From Smithella sp. D17 (lineage in GTDB: Bacteria; Desulfobacterota; Syntrophia; Syntrophales; Smithellaceae), in the NCBI GenBank assembly GCA_000753945.1, contig JQOA01000246.1, positions 1-5,267 of the forward strand: a DNA stretch of 5,267 bases, given 5' to 3'. Of this stretch, positions 1 through 5,267 are shown piece after piece. The stretch's first letter is position 1; each line of letters begins with the position of its first letter. A program made the position numbers and the translations under genes. Below the pieces are notes generated by a model. That model did not search any database. It saw only the letters and a program-made list of their open reading frames with translations, and was not told the DNA's origin.

Positions 1-978
1 TTTATTGAGCGGATCTGTTTTGGATGTAAGTAAATTACGTTTATCGTAGATAAAACTTGTTGTGGAACCAACCTGATCGGTCAGACCGGTCATGCGGCCA
101 ATGGTGTCATACGCATAGGTTATTGCCGGATGTGCGGCGGTTTGGGATGACAACGGATTGCCGTAAGTGTCATAGGTGAATGTTGTGACTGTGAGGCGCG
201 GGTCTTTCACTGTCTGTTTAAAACCATTGGCGTAATAAGCGCTCTCGGCTTTATTCGTCTCGGCATCGGTTACATCCAGCAGATGATATTCACTATCATA
301 ATTATAATGGGTGTAATGATTCAATGCATCTTTCTTATCAGTCAGCTTGAACGGGTACTGGGTATCATAAATATTTTCGAAGAGATAATTAAGGGCATTG
401 GTAATTATTTTCAGATTATTATTGCCATCGTATTGATACGTTGTTTCATTTTCTCGCGGATCAACCACTTTGATAACATGATCCTGTCCGTCGTAGGTTT
501 TGGTTGTTTTGTTGCCCAGGGCGTCTTCGGTAGCGTATTCCCGACCTTTTTTATCGTAGTAATATGTTATTGCTTTCCCATTCGGGTCTTCTTCCTGGTT
601 GCGATAACCGGAGAAATAAAAGTTATAAGTAACTGTGCCGCCGCCCTGACGGGGCACGGTCTGTGTTTTCACCCGGTCTAGGCTATCATATACGTTAGTA
701 GCAGTTGTGATGTTCAGCGGGTTTTTCAGCGTTGTCATCCGGTGACTGGTATCGTAACCGTATTGCCAGAGTTTTCCTTCGGCATCGGTATAACCCGTCA
801 AATTATTATTGGCATCGTAAGAATAAGACACCGTTCTTACAGGACTTGCGGAATCGGCAATTGAAGTTATATTGCCGCTTGTGTATGTAAGCGTGAGGGT
901 GCGACCAAAAGCATCGGTTACTTTTTGCAATGTCTTATCTGCATTGTATGTGAAAGTTGCGCTGTTTCCATCAACATC
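1..978 (-). repeat. RHS/YD-repeat region, at least 15 units (residues about 1374-1699)
   Basis: Tyr-Asp or close variants (YN, YT, YA) recur at residues 1384, 1405, 1427, 1448, 1470, 1491, 1514, 1535, 1556, 1577, 1600, 1622, 1642, 1662 and 1683. The spacing is 20-23 residues, mostly 21. Typical units read YDANNNLTGYTDAEGK (from 1427) and YDTIGRMTGLTDQVG (from 1662). This is the RHS/teneurin YD repeat, which builds a spiral beta-sheet shell. Repeats reach the window edge, so the shell continues, and the RHS core end motif and any C-terminal tip are not visible. The DNA units are diverged, so the repetition is clear at protein level only. Confidence 0.95.
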
Positions 979-3900
979 AACTGCCTGACTGATTTTTTTA
1001 TAGGAATTGAAATTCATCTTTGTGCCGAATCTTTCCTGCAAAGCAAATGTACCATCACCATTCTTAATCAACTGAGTGGTAATGCCCGGAGGTGGGACAT
1101 AAGTGTTGTCTGCCAATTTAATATATTCCATCACCTTATTTCCCATATTTATCGTTACGGCATTATCTGTGAGTTGATCAATGCCCCATTTGGCAGTTAA
1201 AACCGCAACCATCCAGTTTTCTATGTTCTCGGTCTGCCTCATTAAATCCAAGCAGGTATAAATAGCCACCAGCATGCCTGCTGTATCCACCGGCTGGCGG
1301 CTTCCTAATACCGGTTCGGCATGGCTGAAAGTTTCATGATAAATATTATAATTGTGGTTAAAACCATAACCCAAAGTCTGTTTTATCAGATTCTTATTGC
1401 TGTTATAGGAACGCGAAAACGCCAAACCAAGAGGTATACTTCCTCCGAAAGCAAGGTCATTATGATCATAGGTATATGCCCCGCCCGCCATATCCACCGG
1501 TTCCTTCGAATAATAAGGAGGAGTGATTGTTGCTATTGTTTCTATTGAAAAAGGTTCATAACTTAATTCCGAAAAGTTTGTAGATAAATTATAGACTTTT
1601 TCAGTCAATAACGCATCGGTTATAGCTTGAACAGAAAAACCCCCATCGTAGATTGCCGGAGAATTGTCGTCCATAATAGCCATTCTAATAATCGCCTCTG
1701 TAGAGCTATCATTCTGTACATGTATATACCCTTTAAATTTTATAGGATAATCATTGCCGCTGCCGTCTTTCCATCCAATAGATCCGCTTTCAGGAATAAT
1801 GTATGTATGAGTATAATCTGAATCCCAACTAATATTTAAAGCAAGAGTGGCTATACAATTTGAACACGGACATGTTGGTGAACAGACGCAGCCTGCGGGA
1901 ATAAGATTAGCACAATCAGTACAGGTAACACTGCAATTCATATCATTTTTGTAATTACTAAATAAAGCCTTAAAAGCATTCCAACTATATTTACCCGTAC
2001 CATCAGCATTATATGTACCATAATTAACCAAATATACTTTCATGCCCGTTTCATTAGCTCTCTGCAAAAGCTTGATTGTAGATACTGCAGGTGCACCTGT
2101 ACTACCAACCAATTGCTCTAAGATACCATGTTCCAAACCACTTAAGATGAGTGCGGAAACTTTCCCTATAGTCAACCATTCGGTATCACCGCTATATTTA
2201 TAAACAGTATCATACATTCCTTGCTTGACGTCTATATAGTAATACTCATCCTGGGCTACTATGCCGACATTATGATGTCCCAGAAAAATTCTTTGAGAAA
2301 TTCCTGCCAGCATTCTATTGGACATGGCAACTTGCTTCAACCAGCTTTGCCCCAGAATATTCAACGATTCACCCAGTACTTTTTCCGACGAATCAGATTC
2401 ACCATTTGACCGATCAAGCTCTAATTGTTTTTGGCGTTTCTTTAGAAGTATATCGGAGATTCCTCCGCCAAAATTATAAACTATGGCGTAAGTATTGGTA
2501 TCACCTATTTTTAAATTGTAATTCGCTGCATGTGTACCATTTTCTTCATAAGGATGGTCTATTGTAATAGTCATATATGCATCAGTACTTACATTTTGAC
2601 CTGTACCGCCCGGTTCCAGATTACCATTAAGATATAAGTTTGGCTGGTTTGCGATGAACCTAATGGTCAAACGTCTACCACTGAAATCGGCGGTATCATA
2701 AGATTTATAGATTTCTGAATTCGCGCTTGTACATCCTGAGTCGCTTCGGCAAACTGCTACTTGTAATGTTGTTTTGTATTCATCAGGTATATCACTCTTG
2801 GGCCAACCACTGGTTGTAGTTGGTGAAAAGTGAAGATCGGTTGTTGGCAATTCAGTTAAAGGATCTTCAATAACTATTGCCCGTCCGCCAATGACATCCT
2901 TAACTTCACTGTTCGAATAGTTGTTTTTAAGATAATTGGCCAAACTTGTTGTGAAATAAGCAAGCCTGGAACGTATATTTGTCTCATTTAAATTCTTTGT
3001 GTAATATAAATCATTTCTTACATCTGCTCCTACTTCCGCCTGGCCAAGCAGGGTGCTTCTGCTGTAGCTCATTGCCGTACCGAGATCGATAGGGCTCTTA
3101 TTATCATATGTTTTAAATGCCGGATCAAATAGATACGCCGAACCATCTATGGTTAATCTCACCCATACGCGATCCATAATGATCGGATCGTTTGAAGCCG
3201 GGTCATAAGGTATATAACCAGCCTCTAATGCCTTTTTAACAGCTTCAGATGAGACATCAACATTTAACCAGTTAGCCAGCTGATTCAAAGGGATGGACAT
3301 TTGCCCATAAACATACTCAGCTGTATAGATAGTGCTGTTGGCATCTTTGCCACTGCTGGCACGTATTAAGGCAATCATCAGCGATGCCTGATCAAAATCG
3401 TTTCCACTACCATCCAAATAGGTAAGTTGGGCACCTTTAAGTGAACCAAAGTAAGAAACATACTCTATGTTGTTGTGCACGTAATCATATATCAATTTAG
3501 GATCATAATGAAGAGCGCGGGCAAGTTCTTGAATATCAGCACTGATATCTGCAGCTGCGCCAGCTAATAGCGCCTTTGCCGATCCTGCAGCAATTATTTT
3601 TTCTCTTCTGGCTTTTAAATATTCCTGTGCTTCTTTGGCAGAGATAGCCTTGCCTCTAACTTGAAGCCAACCGGGACCAAGAACGCCAGCGGCTTTGCTT
3701 GTTTTCGAATTGTCTTTTTTATCTTGAGGCACATCATCGGTTGCAGATGAAGAAATAACAAAATCTTTCGTCACCGTGTCACTGGGCGTAATGGTCATAT
3801 TTTCGCTGAGGGTGGTATAACCTGTTTTACTGACGGTTGCGACATAGTTTCCGGCAGGTAGAAAAGAAAATACATAAACACCCGCGGCATTGGAAGTTGC

Positions 3901-5097
3901 TTTGTAATTACCTATTTTGATTTCGGCGCTACTGACGGCGTTGCCTGATTCATCTTTAACACTGCCGGTTAATATGGACAGCTGCGTGTTGCTGTTTCCA
4001 TTCTGATTGCCGGTGGTATTGGGATTGTTGGGATCACGTGGAATGCTATCTTGTGTTGGAAAGCCTGTCGGGATAGCATTTTCATAAGCAATGGTCCAAA
4101 AACCGAATTGTGTGTCGCCGGCAATTTCGCTATAGGCAATTCTGCCGTAACCGGCATCTCCCCAATCTTCGCCCCAACTGTCTTTAATAATAAAACACTG
4201 TTCGACATCATCGTATCCAACGATAAGCACCGCGTGATAACCTTCAAAACTGCCCCACGATTTTTCATAAACTCCTGTGCTGTAATAATAAAAATCCGTA
4301 TATACAGCCATTAAAGCAACTACAGGCCCATAGTTATAGAGGCTGTATTTAATCGCTTCCACATCAGGATTAACTTTATACCAGCCGGATATTTTATAAG
4401 GGTTGGTCAGCCAATCGGAACAACTGACAGAGCACATTCCATCTGTTGCTGTGTAAGGATTGCAGGATTCCAGAGGCAAGCCAATATCCCGCAAAAAATT
4501 GGCGGCCGCGTCTATATAACCGCCATTGCAACTTCCGGCACCGCTGCATGAATTAAGAGTCTGCTCGGAAAGATCTATAAATACACCGGGAGTGTTGCTG
4601 GAAATCAATTTGTTGGATTCGAGAGCGGCTGTCGTAGCGAAAGACCAGCAATCACTGCATGCGCCTTGTTCTTTTACCGGAGTCACGTAGTTGTTTCCGT
4701 TATAACTGCGCCAATCAAGTTGTGCCGGAACCGTGGCTGAAGTAATTGTCAGGATTTTCTCTTGAGTTGTTAGAACAGGTACGTGAGAACCAAGATGTTT
4801 CTTTCTTTCAGCGCTTGGCGCTTGTGATATTTTTGTATCTCTCGCAGTCCAGCGAGCTTTTTTGTGCCCTATTGCTTTTTTTATCTCGTCGCGTTCTTTG
4901 GAATCAGCAAAAGAGTTGGGAACAAAAAATGCGCCGCTTAAAAAAGTAATCAGAACAAGCATCGAAATCACGGGCATGACACCCCAAGTAATATTCGGGG
5001 TATTATACCCTCCGCTGCGCGGGATTGTTCGACTTACAAATTTCAATGCACTTCGTTTTTGAAATTTTAGTCTCGCAACAAAAGATTTGATTCTCAT
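1..5097 (-). CDS. Secreted papain-like protease / RHS (YD-repeat) multidomain protein, C-terminus cut by window edge
   Basis: One uninterrupted frame of 1699 codons, read on the minus strand, with no stop before base 1. I chose the ATG at 5097 because AGGAG lies 7 bases upstream; an in-frame GTG two codons earlier is only one base from that site, and an in-frame TAA lies at 5124-5122. Order of parts by residue: signal 1-64, propeptide 65-122, C1A papain-like peptidase 123-339 (Q144, C150, H288, D306), N/G/P-rich linker 340-373, carboxypeptidase-regulatory-like fold 374-449, degenerate transglutaminase-like domain 520-665, RHS-type middle region 665-1195 with a cysteine cluster, DUF6531-like module 1196-1255, YD repeats 1374-1699. 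Known RHS proteins form a hollow beta-cocoon around a C-terminal cargo; the cargo region is outside this window. Inferred role: exported surface or contact-dependent protein processed by proteolysis. The frame and domain order are firm; the biological role is not. Confidence 0.96.
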   Translation of the reverse strand, partial: MRIKSFVARLKFQKRSALKFVSRTIPRSGGYNTPNITWGVMPVISMLVLITFLSGAFFVPNSFADSKERDEIKKAIGHKKARWTARDTKISQAPSAERKKHLGSHVPVLTTQEKILTITSATVPAQLDWRSYNGNNYVTPVKEQGACSDCWSFATTAALESNKLISSNTPGVFIDLSEQTLNSCSGAGSCNGGYIDAAANFLRDIGLPLESCNPYTATDGMCSVSCSDWLTNPYKISGWYKVNPDVEAIKYSLYNYGPVVALMAVYTDFYYYSTGVYEKSWGSFEGYHAVLIVGYDDVEQCFIIKDSWGEDWGDAGYGRIAYSEIAGDTQFGFWTIAYENAIPTGFPTQDSIPRDPNNPNTTGNQNGNSNTQLSILTGSVKDESGNAVSSAEIKIGNYKATSNAAGVYVFSFLPAGNYVATVSKTGYTTLSENMTITPSDTVTKDFVISSSATDDVPQDKKDNSKTSKAAGVLGPGWLQVRGKAISAKEAQEYLKARREKIIAAGSAKALLAGAAADISADIQELARALHYDPKLIYDYVHNNIEYVSYFGSLKGAQLTYLDGSGNDFDQASLMIALIRASSGKDANSTIYTAEYVYGQMSIPLNQLANWLNVDVSSEAVKKALEAGYIPYDPASNDPIIMDRVWVRLTIDGSAYLFDPAFKTYDNKSPIDLGTAMSYSRSTLLGQAEVGADVRNDLYYTKNLNETNIRSRLAYFTTSLANYLKNNYSNSEVKDVIGGRAIVIEDPLTELPTTDLHFSPTTTSGWPKSDIPDEYKTTLQVAVCRSDSGCTSANSEIYKSYDTADFSGRRLTIRFIANQPNLYLNGNLEPGGTGQNVSTDAYMTITIDHPYEENGTHAANYNLKIGDTNTYAIVYNFGGGISDILLKKRQKQLELDRSNGESDSSEKVLGESLNILGQSWLKQVAMSNRMLAGISQRIFLGHHNVGIVAQDEYYYIDVKQGMYDTVYKYSGDTEWLTIGKVSALILSGLEHGILEQLVGSTGAPAVSTIKLLQRANETGMKVYLVNYGTYNADGTGKYSWNAFKALFSNYKNDMNCSVTCTDCANLIPAGCVCSPTCPCSNCIATLALNISWDSDYTHTYIIPESGSIGWKDGSGNDYPIKFKGYIHVQNDSSTEAIIRMAIMDDNSPAIYDGGFSVQAITDALLTEKVYNLSTNFSELSYEPFSIETIATITPPYYSKEPVDMAGGAYTYDHNDLAFGGSIPLGLAFSRSYNSNKNLIKQTLGYGFNHNYNIYHETFSHAEPVLGSRQPVDTAGMLVAIYTCLDLMRQTENIENWMVAVLTAKWGIDQLTDNAVTINMGNKVMEYIKLADNTYVPPPGITTQLIKNGDGTFALQERFGTKMNFNSYKKISQAVDVDGNSATFTYNADKTLQKVTDAFGRTLTLTYTSGNITSIADSASPVRTVSYSYDANNNLTGYTDAEGKLWQYGYDTSHRMTTLKNPLNITTATNVYDSLDRVKTQTVPRQGGGTVTYNFYFSGYRNQEEDPNGKAITYYYDKKGREYATEDALGNKTTKTYDGQDHVIKVVDPRENETTYQYDGNNNLKIITNALNYLFENIYDTQYPFKLTDKKDALNHYTHYNYDSEYHLLDVTDAETNKAESAYYANGFKQTVKDPRLTVTTFTYDTYGNPLSSQTAAHPAITYAYDTIGRMTGLTDQVGSTTSFIYDKRNLLTSKTDPLNK
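1138..1314 (-). other. Hydrophobic helical insert between DUF6531-like module and YD repeats (residues 1262-1320)
   Basis: The segment includes T-A-G-M-L-V-A-I-Y-T-C-L-D-L-M (1272-1286), W-M-V-A-V-L-T-A-K-W (1295-1304) and D-Q-L-T-D-N-A-V-T-I (1307-1316). It is helix-like and interrupts the beta-strand pattern expected at the start of the cocoon. The strand-rich sequence resumes near residue 1323, with P-P-P-G at 1335-1338 and L-Q-E-R-F-G at 1353-1358. I recall similar inserts in the transglutaminase-containing RHS subfamily, so this is probably a subfamily trait; its role is unknown. Confidence 0.55.
1333..1512 (-). other. DUF6531-like RHS entry module (residues about 1196-1255)
   Basis: The sequence Y-S-K-E-P-V-D-M-A-G-G-A-Y-T-Y-D-H-N-D-L (1197-1215), then P-L-G-L-A-F-S-R-S-Y-N-S (1222-1233) and L-G-Y-G-F-N-H-N-Y (1242-1250), follows the known DP-V-D-x-x-T/G-G-x-x-x-Y...L-P-L-x-x-x-R-x-Y-N-S...L-G-x-G-W-x pattern. 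This module precedes the YD-repeat cocoon in RHS proteins and helps to cap it. The usual Trp of LGxGW is Phe here. Confidence 0.88.
1855..1935 (-). other. Eight-cysteine cluster (residues 1055-1081)
   Basis: Eight Cys residues fall within 27 positions: C1055, C1059, C1062, C1070, C1072, C1076, C1078 and C1081, a C-x3-C-x2-C-x7-C-x-C-x3-C-x-C-x2-C pattern. Apart from the protease, cysteines are scarce in the protein. In an exported protein the cluster would most simply form four disulfides; metal binding is the alternative. It sits between the conserved RHS middle region (EHGILEQ at 989-995, AVSTIKLL at 1004-1011) and the DUF6531-like module. Confidence 0.75.
3103..3540 (-). other. Degenerate transglutaminase-like domain (residues about 520-665)
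   Basis: The block D-G-S-G565-N-D567-F-D569-Q-A571-S-L-M-I-A-L-I-R matches the transglutaminase-like pattern G-x-C-x-D-x-A-x-L-L-x-A-L-L-R, except that the catalytic Cys is Asp567. Further on, D-R643-V-W-V-R-L matches the H-A/V-W-V-E block with the catalytic His replaced by Arg. The later Asp-Pro (D658-P659, then AFKTY) is kept. With Cys and His gone, the domain should not catalyse acyl transfer and is probably structural or binding. From memory, RHS proteins with this middle region often show GND in place of GNC, so the Cys loss looks family-wide. Confidence 0.8.
3751..3978 (-). other. Carboxypeptidase-regulatory-like beta-sandwich domain (residues 374-449)
   Basis: The segment begins S-I-L-T-G-S-V-K-D-E-S-G-N-A-V (374-388) and continues through A-E-I-K-I-G, T-S-N-A-A-G-V-Y-V-F (401-410), L-P-A-G-N-Y (413-418) and K-T-G-Y (424-427). 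This is the standard pattern of the transthyretin-like CarboxypepD_reg fold: G-x-V-x-D-x-x-G-x-P/A, then T-D/N-x-x-G-x-Y/F, then L-P-x-G-x-Y. It is a small structural or adhesive spacer found in many secreted proteins. It follows an Asn/Gly/Pro-rich linker (about 340-373) that separates it from the protease. Confidence 0.9.
4081..4731 (-). other. C1A papain-like cysteine peptidase domain (residues 123-339)
   Basis: The mature start VPAQLDWRSYN (123-133) is typical of the papain family. The active-site block reads V-K-E-Q144-G-A-C147-S-D-C150-W-S-F, giving the oxyanion-hole Gln and the nucleophile Cys. The histidine block is G-Y-H288-A-V-L-I-V-G-Y. The third block is I-K-D306-S-W-G-E-D-W-G-D-A-G-Y, where the usual catalytic Asn is Asp. 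Papain-type disulfide cysteines are also present: C147, the Cys of the GSCNGGY motif, and the Cys of LNSC. The family cuts peptide bonds through a Cys-His pair oriented by Asn. Cys, His and Gln are all intact, so activity is likely, though the Asn to Asp change may alter it. The domain acts outside the cytoplasm. Confidence 0.95.
4732..4905 (-). other. Probable inhibitory propeptide of the papain-like protease (residues 65-122)
   Basis: A short, charged, helix-prone segment lies between the signal sequence and the mature protease. It contains EIKKAIGHKKARWTARDT around residues 71-88 (W83) and then SAERKKHLG at 95-103. From memory, bacterial and archaeal C1A proteases often carry a compact propeptide of the form A-I-x-x-K-x-A-x-W-x-A-x-x-T followed by an E-E/R-R-x-x-L-G turn, and this fits. 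Such propeptides normally keep the enzyme inactive until export. Maturation would probably cut near residue 122, just before VPAQLDWR. Confidence 0.65.
4906..5097 (-). other. Signal peptide with unusually long basic n-region (residues 1-64)
   Basis: Residues 1-39 are rich in Arg and Lys (R2, K4, R9, K11, K14, R15, K19, R23, R27). They are followed by a hydrophobic stretch at 40-59 (VMPVISMLVLITFLSGAFFV) and a probable signal peptidase I site after S62-F63-A64, before D65. This predicts Sec export. The n-region is longer than in a typical signal peptide. An internal start at M41 would shorten it but would remove all basic residues and has no comparable ribosome binding site, so the long form is preferred. 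An uncleaved membrane anchor is a weaker alternative. Confidence 0.8.
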
Positions 5098-5158
5098 TTT
5101 CACGCTCCTGCTTTTTATTTCTTAAGTCAAATTAACAAATTGCGTTTTTACACTCCTG
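5095..5158 (-). repeat. Imperfect 16-bp direct repeat of the ribosome-binding/start segment
   Basis: The segment carrying the functional AGGAG and ATG (5095-5110) matches 5143-5158 at 13 of 16 bases, 48 bp apart. All three differences are transitions. In the upstream copy AGGAG is kept, but the ATG is ACG and the GTG two codons earlier has no in-frame equivalent, so no open frame follows. Confidence 0.6.
5105..5109 (-). promoter_or_regulatory. Ribosome binding site (AGGAG)
   Basis: AGGAG on the minus strand lies 7 bases before the ATG at 5097, which is ideal spacing. It decides the start against the in-frame GTG at 5103-5101, which is only one base away from the AGGAG. Confidence 0.9.
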
Positions 5159-5254
5159 AATTATGATTAGTGTTTTTATTATCCCTGTTCGAAGCACAGT
5201 AATACCCACCCCTTGCAAAGACGTATGTGGACGTATGGGACGCCCTTAAGAAAT
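5117..5254. repeat. 10-bp inverted repeat pair flanking 118 bp
   Basis: ATTTCTTAAG at 5117-5126 is the exact reverse complement of CTTAAGAAAT at 5245-5254. The match does not extend further on either side. The AT-rich sequence makes a chance match possible, and nothing inside looks like a transposase. Confidence 0.5.
5220..5237. repeat. 8-bp direct repeat (GACGTATG twice, 10-bp period)
   Basis: GACGTATG occurs at 5220-5227 and again at 5230-5237, one helical turn apart. This spacing would suit a tandem regulator site on one face of DNA, but no known operator is recognised. Confidence 0.45.
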
Positions 5255-5267
5255 TAAGTTACTCATC

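Larger units (their letters stand above)
5098..5267 (-). other. AT-rich non-coding upstream region
   Basis: I find no gene here on either strand. On the minus strand the first three triplets at the edge read GAT GAG TAA, which could be the end of an upstream gene, but two codons are not evidence. The region holds a near-copy of the ribosome-binding/start segment, a 10-bp inverted repeat pair and an 8-bp direct repeat. I see no convincing -35/-10 pair: GATAAT (5183-5178) resembles a -10 box but lacks a -35 partner. No rho-independent terminator hairpin is visible. Confidence 0.6.

Noticed and set aside
283..681. Plus-strand open frame of 132 codons, with similar ones at 925-1200, 1321-1548, 1627-1821 and 2221-2409
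   Set aside because: All lie in the plus-strand frame exactly antisense to the codons of the large minus-strand gene. They are low-complexity and hydrophobic or Cys/Ile-rich with no family resemblance, and I saw no ribosome binding site that sets them apart.
1..978. Tandem DNA repeat array or CRISPR-like periodicity from the regular spacing of YD motifs
   Set aside because: The period exists at protein level (about 21 residues), but the DNA units are not identical and there is no repeat-spacer structure.
3969..4314. Open frames on both strands (minus 3969-4268, plus 4051-4314) over the protease domain
   Set aside because: They overlap the well-supported papain-like domain in other frames and show no recognisable motifs.
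4746..5062. Two overlapping plus-strand open frames of 66-67 codons
   Set aside because: They are antisense to the signal peptide and propeptide coding region, with no supporting motifs.
5178..5183. Possible -10 box GATAAT on the minus strand
   Set aside because: The hexamer 17 bases upstream is GGTATT, a poor -35, so a sigma-70 promoter cannot be claimed.
5192..5208. Sigma-54-like promoter on the minus strand (TGG and GC with the right -24/-12 spacing)
   Set aside because: Only the GG and GC core plus two further bases fit the consensus; the other conserved positions do not, so it is no better than a chance match.
5259..5267. GAT GAG TAA at the minus-strand entry edge, possibly the end of an upstream gene
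   Set aside because: Two codons and a stop are not enough to infer a gene.

Overview
The window is almost entirely one very large open reading frame on the minus strand. It starts at an ATG at 5097-5095, directly behind an AGGAG ribosome binding site, and runs without a stop to base 1, so at least 1699 codons are present and the C-terminus lies beyond the left edge. The rest is 170 bases of AT-rich, non-coding upstream DNA (5098-5267).

Read from its N-terminus, the protein is a secreted or surface multidomain protein. It has a basic n-region and hydrophobic signal segment (about residues 1-64), a short charged propeptide (65-122), a papain-type (C1A) cysteine peptidase domain (123-339), an Asn/Gly/Pro-rich linker, a carboxypeptidase-regulatory-like beta-sandwich (374-449), a transglutaminase-like domain that has lost its catalytic Cys and His (about 520-665), a long conserved middle region of RHS-family type with an eight-cysteine cluster (1055-1081), a DUF6531-type RHS entry module (1196-1255), and at least 15 YD repeats with a period near 21 residues (from about 1374 to the window edge). 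The YD repeats predict an RHS-type beta-cocoon shell. The expected RHS core end and any variable C-terminal tip or toxin are not in the window.

The main point of interest is the architecture: a maturing papain-like protease at the N-terminus of an RHS/YD shell protein that also carries a catalytically dead transglutaminase fold. A plausible inference is a secreted, processed surface or inter-bacterial interaction protein, but the effector and the neighbouring genes are not visible.

The signal peptide, the RHS family type and the moderately AT-rich composition suggest a Gram-negative bacterium. RHS proteins with this transglutaminase-like middle region are, from memory, frequent in Desulfobacterota/Geobacter-like and related anaerobic lineages; this taxonomic guess is weak. 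The upstream DNA shows a near-copy of the ribosome-binding/start region, a 10-bp inverted repeat pair and a short direct repeat, but no convincing promoter or terminator.
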